A stretch of 64,000 bases of DNA from QHXW01 sp035297145 (GTDB lineage: Bacteria > Acidobacteriota > Terriglobia > Bryobacterales > Bryobacteraceae): contig DATGZN010000093.1 of assembly GCA_035297145.1 (NCBI GenBank), positions 1 through 64,000 on the forward strand. Direction: 5' to 3'. Shown in pieces: positions 43,561 to 52,067 of the stretch (its first letter is position 1; each line of letters begins with the position of its first letter). Below the pieces are notes generated by a model. That model was given only the letters and a program-made list of their open reading frames with translations. It was not told where the DNA came from and made no database searches. Position numbers and translations under genes: made by a program.

Positions 43561-43640
43561 CTCGAATCGTTAACAATTCTGAAATTGACAAACGAGTAAG
43601 ACTGGCCGAAACTCGACAAGTTACCCGGAGAGTCTCAATC

Positions 43641-45053
43641 GTGTTCTTTCAAAGGTCGATCCATGCGGCAGTGATGGCTGCCGTTTTTTTATGTTGCGCC
43701 GCCGTTGTGCAGGCGCAATCCGGTGATTGCATTGTTACGGGTTTAAACCCAACCCAGCTTCGTTCGGGAGGAATTGCCGAGAAAACCGGGGATGTCGTGA
43801 TTGTCTGCGACGGCGGCACACCAACCCCGAAAGGCCAGCCGGTACCTACCGCCAACTTTCTGCTCACCTTCAACGCCCCCGTCACGAGCAGACTTTTAGC
43901 AAGTGGGTGGTCGGAAGCCCTTCTGCTAATCAATGAGCCAAGCCCGTCGCAACAGCGAGTCTGCGGAACGCCGGGCGGCACGGTCAACCTCGCGGGAAGC
44001 TGCGCCATTGTGAGTGGGGGTGACCTCAACTCAACGTATGAGGGCAGCGCCGGTCATCCAAACGTCTTTCAAGGGATGGTGGCGGGACCGAACTCGCTCG
44101 CTTGGGTGGGTGTTCCAATCAACGCGGGCGGGTCGTCCGAAGAACTCGTAGTGCGATTCACTAATCTCAGGCTCGATGTTGCCTCGTTCGGACCGATTTC
44201 GCTTAACCAATTCCCCGTGGCTGTCACCGCCACATTGTCAACCACTGGGACGATGCCGGCTCCGGTGAAGAACAATCCACAACAGTTCATCGGTCAGGTA
44301 CAGGACGGTTTCGTGTCTTCGGCCAGCTCGCCCACTCAGTGCGCGCCGCAAGCCGCGACTCTTGCAACGCTTCTAGGTAGACGAGTTGCGCAAGTGGACC
44401 TGCTCGCCGTGAAGGGATTCCCGGCCTCCTTTAAGCCACGAACCGCCGCCCCGTTTGTCGACGACAACACCTCCCCCGCGCCTGTCAACCAGGACATCCT
44501 CGGCGCCTCAATTTTCTTTTCTGAAACTGATTTCTTCAACAGCACTTTTCCCACCCTGGCTGGTCACGGAAACCTAGCGCGGGCCGGCTTGGCGGACCAA
44601 GGTACGCGAATTGCTGTTCGCATCGCCAATGCCCCGCCCGGTGTGACCCTGTATTCGCCAGTCATAGTGCCAGCCTCGGCGACTGCTTGCAACCTACCCG
44701 GCGTTGCCCGGAGAATCGAGACGAACGCCAACGGCTCCGGTCCCTTCACGGCCACACCTGGCGACGCGGCAGGTCTAGCTCCGATGGTCGAGCAGGGCGG
44801 AGTTTTGACCGCAGTTTATGAGACGCTGCGTGTTTGTGCGTTTGTCTTTGGCGAGCAATTCGACATCCCCATCTTCGCCGATGCCCCCTCACTCGGTGAC
44901 GCGACTGCCATCGTTGGCCTCGCCCCCTTCGGCGTAGAGCCTAAAACTAGCTCCCTCGGCCCGCCACCGCCGCCGGGAAACCCGCCCATACCACGATTCG
45001 TTTTGCCAACCGGACCGGGCCTGGCGTTGACGCCGCTAGTCTGCCAGCCGTAA
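43641..45053 (+). CDS. Secreted protein of unknown function
   Basis: The GTG at 43641 follows a GGAG at 10 bp and opens a signal peptide ending VVQAQS, giving 470 residues. The mature protein is beta-rich with CIVTGLNPTQLRSGGIAEKTGDVVIVCDGG, VPTANFLLTFNAPVTSRLL and SEELVVRFTNLRLD, and several spaced cysteines. A repeated pattern of the same kind appears in the second half (GTRIAVRIANAPPGVTLY). The C-terminus is Pro-rich. No named domain. It is probably surface-exposed or secreted; codon use is like its neighbours. Confidence 0.7.
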   Translation: MFFQRSIHAAVMAAVFLCCAAVVQAQSGDCIVTGLNPTQLRSGGIAEKTGDVVIVCDGGTPTPKGQPVPTANFLLTFNAPVTSRLLASGWSEALLLINEPSPSQQRVCGTPGGTVNLAGSCAIVSGGDLNSTYEGSAGHPNVFQGMVAGPNSLAWVGVPINAGGSSEELVVRFTNLRLDVASFGPISLNQFPVAVTATLSTTGTMPAPVKNNPQQFIGQVQDGFVSSASSPTQCAPQAATLATLLGRRVAQVDLLAVKGFPASFKPRTAAPFVDDNTSPAPVNQDILGASIFFSETDFFNSTFPTLAGHGNLARAGLADQGTRIAVRIANAPPGVTLYSPVIVPASATACNLPGVARRIETNANGSGPFTATPGDAAGLAPMVEQGGVLTAVYETLRVCAFVFGEQFDIPIFADAPSLGDATAIVGLAPFGVEPKTSSLGPPPPPGNPPIPRFVLPTGPGLALTPLVCQP

Positions 45054-45063
45054 GCCGTTCGCG

Positions 45064-45552
45064 TCAATCGCGCGGCCAACCGATCCACCGCGGAACAGTG
45101 TGCAGGTACGTCTCGTAGCTTTCCCGCGCCTTCCGCAAGTGCGGCTCTTCCAAAAGGACCACAACCAGATGGAAGGTAAGCGCCGCGCACACACCGTACA
45201 CAAACACAGGACGGGACCGGTACAACAGCGCCTGTCCGAAAATCGCCGCGACGACGCCGACGTACATCGGGTTCCGCGAGTAGCGATACGGGCCAGTGCG
45301 CACAACGTCCGGTGGTTCCTTGCCGATCAGGAAACTGAAGTGACGCGTGAAGAAAACGGCTGGCGTGCCGCCCGCGAGCAGAAAACAGACCAGGCACCAA
45401 AAATACAGCGCCGCACCCACGGCAAACAGGATGTAACCCAGTTGCCATGCGCCTGGAGCAGCTCCGCCCGGCTCGCGCAAGTTTTGCGGAACGAGATAGC
45501 CCACCACGAACGGCACCAAAACCGTGAAGATCAGGCCGCGCAGCCAGAGCAC
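45064..45552 (-). CDS. ICMT/PEMT-like membrane methyltransferase
   Basis: The 162-residue protein has four hydrophobic segments and the hallmarks of the isoprenylcysteine methyltransferase-like family: VVRTGPYRYSRNPMYVGVV, then EEPHLRKARESYETYLHTVPRWIG at the C-terminus. In this family the RHP/RNP and EE motifs form the SAM site at the membrane face. Bacterial substrates are generally unknown. It lies 27 bp downstream of the enolase-like gene on the same strand and is probably part of that operon. Confidence 0.88.
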   Translation of the reverse strand: MLWLRGLIFTVLVPFVVGYLVPQNLREPGGAAPGAWQLGYILFAVGAALYFWCLVCFLLAGGTPAVFFTRHFSFLIGKEPPDVVRTGPYRYSRNPMYVGVVAAIFGQALLYRSRPVFVYGVCAALTFHLVVVLLEEPHLRKARESYETYLHTVPRWIGWPRD

Positions 45553-45579
45553 AAAAACACCTCGACGCGACCAACTATA

Positions 45580-46854
45580 TCACTTGCGTTCAATATGCGC
45601 CGCGTATGCGATGGCGCCGGAAAGCTCAATTTCCAGCAGCCGGTTATGCTTTGCCAGCCGTTCGGAGCGCGTGACGGAGCCCACCTTTATCTGCCCCGCG
45701 CCGGATGCCACCGCGAGATCGGCGAGAAAGTCATCCTCCGTTTCCCCGGAACGCGCCGAGATCACCGCGTGGAATCCCGCCTCGCGTGCGCGGTCGATCA
45801 CCTGAAACGTTTCGGTGAGCGTGCCGATCTGGTTCATCTTCACTAGCACAGCATTCGCCGCGCACTCGCGGATACCGCGTTCCAGCCGGCTAGGGTTGGT
45901 GGCGAACAGGTCGTCACCGATGAGCTGCATCCTGGCGCCGAGGGTTGCCGTAAGCTCACACCAAGCGCTCCAGTCGTCTTCGGCCAAACCATCTTCGATC
46001 GATACAATCGGGTAACGAGCCGCCCATCCGGCCAGCAGGTCGATCATCTCTCGGGACACGAGCGACCTTCCCTCAGTGCGCAGCTCGTACCTGCCATCAC
46101 TATAAAAATGCGATGCCGCCACGTCGATGGCGATAGCGATTTGCTCGCCGGGACGATAGTTCGCTGCCTCGATAGATTCCAACATCACATCGAGAGCTGT
46201 TTCGTTGCTGGCGAGGTGCGGTCCCCACCCGCCTTCGTCCGCTACGCCTGTCAGGATGGGACCGCGCTTCTCGATAACGTCGCGGGCCGCCCGATGCACA
46301 GCCACCACAGCTTCCAAAGCTTCCGCATACGTCCCGAATTTTAGTGGTATGGCCAAAAAATCCTGGAACTCGAAATTATGCCCGCCGTGCAGCCCGCCCG
46401 AGAGAATATTCACCATCGGCACCGGCACCACGGCACGCCTGGCTCCAGCAAGGTAGCTCCAAAGCGGAATGCCCCGCGACTTAGCCACGGCGCGCGCCAC
46501 CGCGCACGAGACGCCGAGTATGGCGTTGGCGCCCACCTGCGATTTGTCCGGTGTGCCGTCAATTTCGATCATGCGCCGATCGATCGCCGCCTGATTTTCC
46601 GCGCTCGCGCCGCGTAGCGCCGGCGCCAAAACGCTTTGCACGTTCTCGACAGCTTTGCGGACGCCCTTCCCGCCGTATCGTGCTGGATCGCCATCGCGTA
46701 GCTCCCGGGCTTCGTGCATGCCAGTCGAAGCGCCGGAGGGAACCTTGGCGGCCGCCACCGTGCCATCGGATAGCTCGGCTTCGACCATCACAGTGGGATT
46801 TCCACGCGAATCGAGAATCTCCATAGCGCGAAGATTCAGGATGTTGAGGCTCAC
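45580..46854 (-). CDS. Divergent enolase-family protein
   Basis: I set the start at GTG 46854, which overlaps the kinase stop (GTGA) and gives 424 residues beginning SLNILNLRAMEILDSRGNP, the enolase N-terminus. Fold and most motifs are enolase-like: PSGASTGMHEARELRDGD, KSQVGANAILGVSCAVARA, SIEDGLAEDDW, DDLFATN and KMNQIGTLTET. However, the SHRSGETED motif reads SARSGETED, so the conserved His is Ala. The QEF that carries the catalytic Glu reads QDF, and DEGGFAP reads DEGGWGP. It may be a weak enolase or a paralogue acting on a related phospho-acid. The plain enolase reading is therefore not secure. Confidence 0.85.
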   Translation of the reverse strand: MSLNILNLRAMEILDSRGNPTVMVEAELSDGTVAAAKVPSGASTGMHEARELRDGDPARYGGKGVRKAVENVQSVLAPALRGASAENQAAIDRRMIEIDGTPDKSQVGANAILGVSCAVARAVAKSRGIPLWSYLAGARRAVVPVPMVNILSGGLHGGHNFEFQDFLAIPLKFGTYAEALEAVVAVHRAARDVIEKRGPILTGVADEGGWGPHLASNETALDVMLESIEAANYRPGEQIAIAIDVAASHFYSDGRYELRTEGRSLVSREMIDLLAGWAARYPIVSIEDGLAEDDWSAWCELTATLGARMQLIGDDLFATNPSRLERGIRECAANAVLVKMNQIGTLTETFQVIDRAREAGFHAVISARSGETEDDFLADLAVASGAGQIKVGSVTRSERLAKHNRLLEIELSGAIAYAAHIERK

Positions 46855-47846
46855 GCCGCGCACCTCTGCGCCAGCTCGAAAACGTCGGAAACGTGCGCGG
46901 GCGGCCCCAGAATGAGATTTCGCGCAAACCCGCGGATCTCCTCGCGCAACGACGGCGCCGTGATGTACTCCGCCGGCGACTTGCCATCGATGCGCGCCAA
47001 CAGCAGGCATCCGAGATGGGCCAGAGTGGCGGCCTCGATCCAATCGGATTCGGCCGGAATCCCCGCCCGGTAGGTGTCCCAGAAACGCAGGGCCAGCCCC
47101 GCGAGTTCGCGACTCCACTGCGGCCTGTAGAACGATTTCAGCAGTAAATGATTCAGCAGGAATGCGGTATCGAATGCGGGATCGCCAAAATGCACAACTT
47201 CAAAGTCGATGGCCATAATCGTGCCCGCGGTCACCAGAAAATTCTTGGGACTCCAATCGCCATGCACTACACTGACTCGGCGCGCGGATGATTCCCGCAT
47301 GAGCTGGTCGAAATGAGGCGCGAGATCCGGATGCCGTGCGGCGGTGGTGCGGTAGTACGGGTCGAGACGCAATTGATCGAAAACAGTCTGGTCGCCGAAT
47401 AGACGCTCGGCTTCCGCATCGTACCAGCTTGCCGAGACCATCGCCGCCAGCATCCGCGCAATGCGTTCCGCGGCGCCCGCATCGAATTCTCCACTCAGCA
47501 GGAGCGACTTCCACGTCTCGGCCTGGGGCGGCGCCGCAGTCATCGCGAACAGAAAATTCTCACGATCTTCAAACAGAATCGCCGGCACGCCGCCGTCCGG
47601 CAGATGTGGAGCAGCCCACGTCAATGCCGCGGACTCGCGAAAAATGCGGCCGCGGTCTGAAAACCAATCGTCCTGGACACGCAGCTTCCCGAGCGCTTGT
47701 TTCAGAATGAAGCGCTGCCCATTGCCCTCCACGAGCAGAACGGTATTCGATACGCCGCCACCCAACTCGGTGATGCGTGCACCCGCCGTGTCGATGCCGC
47801 GCGAACGCAAGTACCCCGCCGCACTGTCGATTTCGAGAGCGATCAC
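46851..47846 (-). CDS. APH-family small-molecule kinase
   Basis: The reading from GTG 47846 gives 331 residues starting IALEIDSAAGYLRSRGI; an ATG at 47879 would add 11. The kinase fold is clear: ITELGGGVSNTVLLVEGNGQRFILKQALGKL (nucleotide loop and Lys), SVVHGDWSPKNFLVT (catalytic loop HGDxxxxN) and IMAIDFEVVHFGDPAFDTAFLL (metal-binding DFE). Such kinases phosphorylate amino-sugars, choline, methylthioribose or similar metabolites. The substrate here is unknown. It overlaps the enolase-like gene by GTGA, so the two may act in sequence on one metabolite. Confidence 0.82.
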   Translation of the reverse strand: MIALEIDSAAGYLRSRGIDTAGARITELGGGVSNTVLLVEGNGQRFILKQALGKLRVQDDWFSDRGRIFRESAALTWAAPHLPDGGVPAILFEDRENFLFAMTAAPPQAETWKSLLLSGEFDAGAAERIARMLAAMVSASWYDAEAERLFGDQTVFDQLRLDPYYRTTAARHPDLAPHFDQLMRESSARRVSVVHGDWSPKNFLVTAGTIMAIDFEVVHFGDPAFDTAFLLNHLLLKSFYRPQWSRELAGLALRFWDTYRAGIPAESDWIEAATLAHLGCLLLARIDGKSPAEYITAPSLREEIRGFARNLILGPPAHVSDVFELAQRCAA

Positions 47847-47898
47847 GCGAACATCATAACAAGTGGCGTCTGCTATCATTCCGGCTGAGAATTAGGCC

Positions 47899-48873
47899 AT
47901 GAACAAAATGATTGCGCTGTTATTGCTGTTTGCCGGGTCGGCTAACATTATCACGGCCGGCAGCGGCCCAGGCTCCGGCAAGCGCATCGTGCTCATCAGT
48001 GGAGATGAAGAATATCGCTCTGAGCAAGCCCTGCCGCAATTGGCCAAGATCCTCACCAAGCGTCACGGTTTCCAGTGTACGGTTCTGTTTGCCATTGACG
48101 CCAAAGACGGCACCATCAATCCAGACCAGCGGAATAACATCCCTGGCCTCGAAGCATTGGACAATGCCGATCTCATGGTGATCTTCACGCGATTCCGCGA
48201 CTTGCCCGACGCGCAGATGAAGCACATTGTGGACTACGTGGAAGCCGGCCGCCCCATTGTCGCCTTACGCACGGCGACGCACGCATTCGATCTCAAAACC
48301 AGCAAAACATACCAACGCTACAGTTGGAACAGCAAGGAGTGGGATGGCGGTTTCGGCAGGCAGGTGCTCGGTGAGACGTGGATCGACCACCACGGCGATC
48401 ATGGCAAGCAGAGCACAAGAGGCATTGTGGTCCGGGAGCAGGAGGGCCATCCCATCCTTCGCGGCATTCACAGCGGCGACATTTGGGTGCCCACAGATGT
48501 TTACAAAGTGCGGCTCCCGTTGCCGGGCGACAGCCAGCCGCTCATCCTGGGCCAGGTGCTTCAGGGCATGCAGCCGTCCGATCCGCCCGCTGCAGGTGCA
48601 AAAAACGATCCTATGATGCCGGTCGCGTGGACAAAAACCTACTCGAGCAAGAGTGGCGCACGCGTGTTCACGACGACCATGGGAGCGGCGGAGGATCTGG
48701 AGAACGAGAGTCTGCGTCGCTTGATCGTGAATGCGTGTTTCTGGGCCATGGGGTTAGAGAGCCAGATCCCGCCACGAACTAACGTGGATTTAGTTGGCGA
48801 CTATAAACCTCTGCCATTCCGGTTCGGTGGGTTTGCCAGAGGGCTCCAACCCGCGGATATGCTGGGCCCCTGA
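47899..48873 (+). CDS. Secreted ThuA-domain protein
   Basis: The 324-residue protein has a signal peptide (MIALLLLFAGSANIITAG) and a ThuA-like glutamine-amidotransferase-type fold. It shows RIVLISGDEEYRSEQALPQLAKIL, ADLMVIFTRFRDLPDAQMKHIVDYVEAGRPIVALRTATHAF, and later GARVFTTTMGAAEDLENESLRRLIVNACFWAMG. ThuA domains are linked to sugar (trehalose) metabolism, and exported versions are abundant in Acidobacteria and Planctomycetes. The enzymatic role is not established. It is divergent from the kinase gene. Confidence 0.88.
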   Translation: MNKMIALLLLFAGSANIITAGSGPGSGKRIVLISGDEEYRSEQALPQLAKILTKRHGFQCTVLFAIDAKDGTINPDQRNNIPGLEALDNADLMVIFTRFRDLPDAQMKHIVDYVEAGRPIVALRTATHAFDLKTSKTYQRYSWNSKEWDGGFGRQVLGETWIDHHGDHGKQSTRGIVVREQEGHPILRGIHSGDIWVPTDVYKVRLPLPGDSQPLILGQVLQGMQPSDPPAAGAKNDPMMPVAWTKTYSSKSGARVFTTTMGAAEDLENESLRRLIVNACFWAMGLESQIPPRTNVDLVGDYKPLPFRFGGFARGLQPADMLGP

Positions 48874-48878
48874 TCGGG

Positions 48879-49118
48879 TCAGACCCGGCGCGCGCCGAAA
48901 ACCGCGGACCAAATCCGCTTTCGAATCTCAGGAGGAATGGGCGGCGGGTCGCAACGCCGGTACATCTCAATGGTTTTGCGCGTGGTCCGGAGCACGCAGG
49001 CGCAGCGCGGGCACTGTTGCAAGTGCTCCTGGCACCACTTTGGAATTCGCTCGCCGGCGTCTTCATCCAGAAAGTAACTCAAGCGCTGCAAGAAATCACG
49101 ACATGGTGTACATTGCAT
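48879..49118 (-). CDS. Small zf-HC2 zinc-finger (anti-sigma-like) protein
   Basis: The ATG at 49118 gives 79 residues starting MQCTPCRDFLQRLSYFLDEDAG; a longer frame upstream has no protein character. The zinc ligands are the His and two Cys of EHLQQCPRC, plus an extra N-terminal CTPC pair. There is no membrane helix, so it would be a soluble anti-sigma domain. No sigma factor gene is adjacent. It lies 115 bp behind the MbfA-like gene. Confidence 0.78.
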   Translation of the reverse strand: MQCTPCRDFLQRLSYFLDEDAGERIPKWCQEHLQQCPRCACVLRTTRKTIEMYRRCDPPPIPPEIRKRIWSAVFGARRV

Positions 49119-49233
49119 TGCGATCTTTAATGGCGTCCCGTGGTACTGCCTTTTCTCACCCTTCTGTTGGATGACGCAGGATCGCACAAAGACACAGAAT
49201 CTTCGCGATGTATTTACCGGTTTTTGCCAGTTT

Positions 49234-50190
49234 TTACGCGCTGCCGATCAGCATCCCCGTCACGAACACCAGAGCGCCGCCCAAGCCAACCTGCACGGCC
49301 GCCGAAAGAGGCGGCGTCTCCATGTACCGGTGGCGGATCCAGGAGATAACGCCCAGCTCGATCAACACCACGACTACCGCCGCCCCCATCGCGATTTGGA
49401 AATCCCGAATAAGGAACGGCAGTGTGTGGCCCACGCCGCCCAGGGCTGTCATGAGCCCGCAGATCACGCCGCGAAGCCACGGATGGCCGCGGCCGGTGAG
49501 GCTTCCGTCATCCGACAGCGCTTCCGCAAAGCCCATGCTGATGCCCGCGCCGATGGACGCCGCCATGCCCACCAAAAAAGCATCCCAGCTATTGCGCGTC
49601 GCCGAGGCCGCGGCAAACACCGGCGCGAGCGTGGATACCGAGCCATCCATCAACCCCGCCAGACCCGGCTGCACGATTTGCAGCACGAACAAACGCCGGT
49701 TGGCCTCATCCTCCTGGCCCTTCACGTCCGGGCCTAGCTTGTCTTTTTCCAGTTTGTCGGCGCGGTCTTCGTGGGTGCGCTCTTCCTGCGCCAGATCATC
49801 CAGCAACTGGCGCACGCCGGGGTCCTGGGCCCGCGCCGAGGCGCTTTCGTAGAAACGCCGGCTCTCCACCTCCATCGCGCTCACCTGCTTCCGCACGGTG
49901 TCCAGACCCAACGGGCGCACCAGCCAAACCGGCTTGCGGGTGACAAAACCCTTGACGTCCTGCCGCCGGATGAGTGGAATGTGATCGCCGAATCTCTTTT
50001 GATAGATCTCGATCAGCCGCCGCCGGTGCGACGACTCTTCCTCCCGCATGCCGTCGAATACCGCCGCCGAGCCCGGAAAATCCTGCCGCAAGCCCTCCGC
50101 GTAATCCGCGTACACGCGCTCGTCTTCTTCTTCTAAGGAGATGGCGAGCGCAAGCATCTCGCGCTCCGAAAGACTGTCGAAGTTCCGCAT
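49234..50190 (-). CDS. mbfA: Ferritin-like/VIT1 fusion iron exporter (MbfA type)
   Basis: The 318-residue protein fuses an N-terminal erythrin-like domain (about residues 1-150) with a C-terminal VIT1 membrane domain. The first has diiron-type ligands in LAISLEEEDERVYADYAEGL, GMREEESSHRRRL, EVESRRFYESA and AQEERTHED. The second has about four to five helices with QPGLAGLMDGSVSTLAPVFAAA and IGAGISMGFAEALSDDG. This is the architecture of MbfA, which exports iron and protects against peroxide. It likely captures cytoplasmic iron and pumps it out. The upstream 220 bp show no clear regulator site. Confidence 0.85.
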   Translation of the reverse strand: MRNFDSLSEREMLALAISLEEEDERVYADYAEGLRQDFPGSAAVFDGMREEESSHRRRLIEIYQKRFGDHIPLIRRQDVKGFVTRKPVWLVRPLGLDTVRKQVSAMEVESRRFYESASARAQDPGVRQLLDDLAQEERTHEDRADKLEKDKLGPDVKGQEDEANRRLFVLQIVQPGLAGLMDGSVSTLAPVFAAASATRNSWDAFLVGMAASIGAGISMGFAEALSDDGSLTGRGHPWLRGVICGLMTALGGVGHTLPFLIRDFQIAMGAAVVVVLIELGVISWIRHRYMETPPLSAAVQVGLGGALVFVTGMLIGSA

Positions 50191-50411
50191 ACGTAAGATT
50201 TATGATGCAACGAAACAGAGAGGGAGGGTAGCAGGTTACGTTTCCGGACTCGCGAGCTTATATCCGAGTTTGGCAGGAAGCCTGTTCTGCATCCGCACGT
50301 GACCGGCGTTCGCGGGACTGACCTCGGAATCGGCACCCCGGCCGACTCCAGCCCGCGCGCTGTCCGATAAGCCTGTTTTTCAGCCCTCAGCCAAAACGCT
50401 TGCCGAACAGA

Positions 50412-51224
50412 CTAACAACTTGAGTTCACGCTGGCAGAAATGCCCATATTCAACAGCGCGAACAGTTCTTTCGAAAGCCGTTGGTACCTGCTCTCCTCTT
50501 GCCCGTCGAACTCCAAGTCGTTCCACGACCCCATGCCACCGAACACCCAAGCGGCCTGGCAGGCAGCAAGAACCTGCTTTGCCGAAAGGCTGAGTAGCCC
50601 TTCCGGGGCGAGATCTTTATGGTAGACGAGTGCCAGGGGATCGTTTGCGACCAGACACTCAGCAGCCCTGCGAAAGCACTGTGCAAAACTATCTAGGCGA
50701 TGGTCGTCACAGAATGTTAGGACATCCGAGGTGGTCTGCCTTAGTGTCGGGATGACGGCGTCTAGAGGTTCAAGCCTTGCCGGTGCCGCATTAGCATTCT
50801 CGGCGACTAATGCGTAACTCACCCTCCAAATCCGTTGATCGGGTGCTGTCCGGTCACCGACCTCCCACTTTGCCTCCCACACATTCATTCGTCCATCCGA
50901 CGCAACGTTCAACTGCCACCGGCCGCCACCGACCAACCCGGCCGACATGCGGTCTGAGATACGGGGATCATCGATGGGCCGGTGGGCGATGATCGCCCTC
51001 CGCGCTGGCTGCGCCTCACGGGCCAGCCATTCGTCGGGTGTTTGCGCAGCTATCGTCCACTTCTCGGTTTGGCCAAACCACCCCCGCTGACGACGCACAA
51101 AGTGAACACATTCGCAGAATCTCGCGGTCGAGTTCGAGGGGAAGAATGGGTCAACATGTAGTCCACGAGCACGCCCGTTCAAGTGACAGGCGAGTGCTAC
51201 GACTTGGGCTGTGGGACCGACCAT
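50412..51224 (-). CDS. Hypothetical cytoplasmic protein
   Basis: The 270-residue protein has no signal peptide or membrane helix. It contains NGRARGLHVDPFFPSNSTARFCECVHFV, GRMNVWEAKWEVGDRTAPDQRIWRVSYALVAENA and AKQVLAACQAAWVFGGMGSWNDLEFDGQEESRYQRLSKELFALLN, which look like a folded alpha/beta protein. No family is recognised. It is flanked by about 200-bp gaps without clear genes. Wobble-base choice is less GC-rich than the neighbours, so it may be a later arrival. Confidence 0.6.
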   Translation of the reverse strand: MVGPTAQVVALACHLNGRARGLHVDPFFPSNSTARFCECVHFVRRQRGWFGQTEKWTIAAQTPDEWLAREAQPARRAIIAHRPIDDPRISDRMSAGLVGGGRWQLNVASDGRMNVWEAKWEVGDRTAPDQRIWRVSYALVAENANAAPARLEPLDAVIPTLRQTTSDVLTFCDDHRLDSFAQCFRRAAECLVANDPLALVYHKDLAPEGLLSLSAKQVLAACQAAWVFGGMGSWNDLEFDGQEESRYQRLSKELFALLNMGISASVNSSC

Positions 51225-51425
51225 GGGCGTAGCTTAGCGCCAAAAGCCTGTGTCTGCTACCCGCCTGTCTGTCTGGTTCGTGGACTGCCCGTTATCGGGA
51301 CCGCTCGACACAACAATTCAAGTGGCCGAGATGTGGGTCTCAGGAAATCGGTCTGAACGCCGGGAGATTCAAACGATGATTCCCGCTCCCGACATGAGGC
51401 CGACAGGAGCATGTCGCCTCGGACA

Positions 51426-51893
51426 TTAAGAGCTTTGCAGGACTGATTCAGATCGTTGGAGGTAGAACCGTTCACAATCAATCATCAACCCGGTCGCACT
51501 ACACTCCCCCTTATCGCACCTCCGCACAACCATGCATGTCATGTCGTCATGCTGCCGCGCCACACCGACAAAAGTGTCCACCGATGCCATAAGCTGACTG
51601 AGAACCTCGCCAGCGCTTTTGCCCGCGACAGTGTTTAGTATTCCCAGCATCCGCGGCTCCCCGAATTCCTGCTCCTTTCCGTCCTCGGCTTCGACCAGCC
51701 CGTCAGTGAAGATCACTAGCAGGTCGCCTCCGGCCAGGCTCGTACTTCCGCATTCGTATCGCGCGTGCGGCATGATGCCGAGCGGCAACCCTCCGATCTG
51801 CAGACGCTCAATCTCACCCGAGGGACGCCGCAGAACAGGCCAGTTGTGCCCGGCATTCACGTAGCTGAGCGCGCAGACAGCGGTCCGATTCAA
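51426..51893 (-). pseudogene. 5'-truncated SpoIIE/PP2C-type phosphatase
   Basis: The remaining 155 codons correspond to the C-terminal half of a SpoIIE (RsbU-like) Ser/Thr phosphatase. Visible motifs are LSYVNAGHNWPVL, GGLPLGIMPHARYE, DLLVIFTDGLVEAED and QHDDMTCMVVRR, the metal-binding parts near the end of the domain. The N-terminal strands with the first metal ligands are missing. An in-frame TGA lies 12 bp upstream of the TTG that opens the frame. The fragment is therefore most likely inactive. Confidence 0.75.
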
Positions 51894-52067
51894 GAGCCAC
51901 CGTCAGCGCCGGAGTCGGTCGCCGGCCCTGGGCGTCAGCGCCCGATGGTGCCTTAGGAATTGAGGAGGAAAAACGAAATCAGCGATTCCAGCCAGAATCG
52001 TGCCGTTGCATCCGATGGCCCGCAGCCGCTTGGCATCGTTAGTCCGGAAGATCGGCCTACGCGGTTT

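Noticed and set aside
46855..47118. N-terminal extension of the enolase-like frame
   Set aside because: It re-reads the kinase gene. The GTG at 46854 matches the enolase N-terminus and overlaps the kinase stop.
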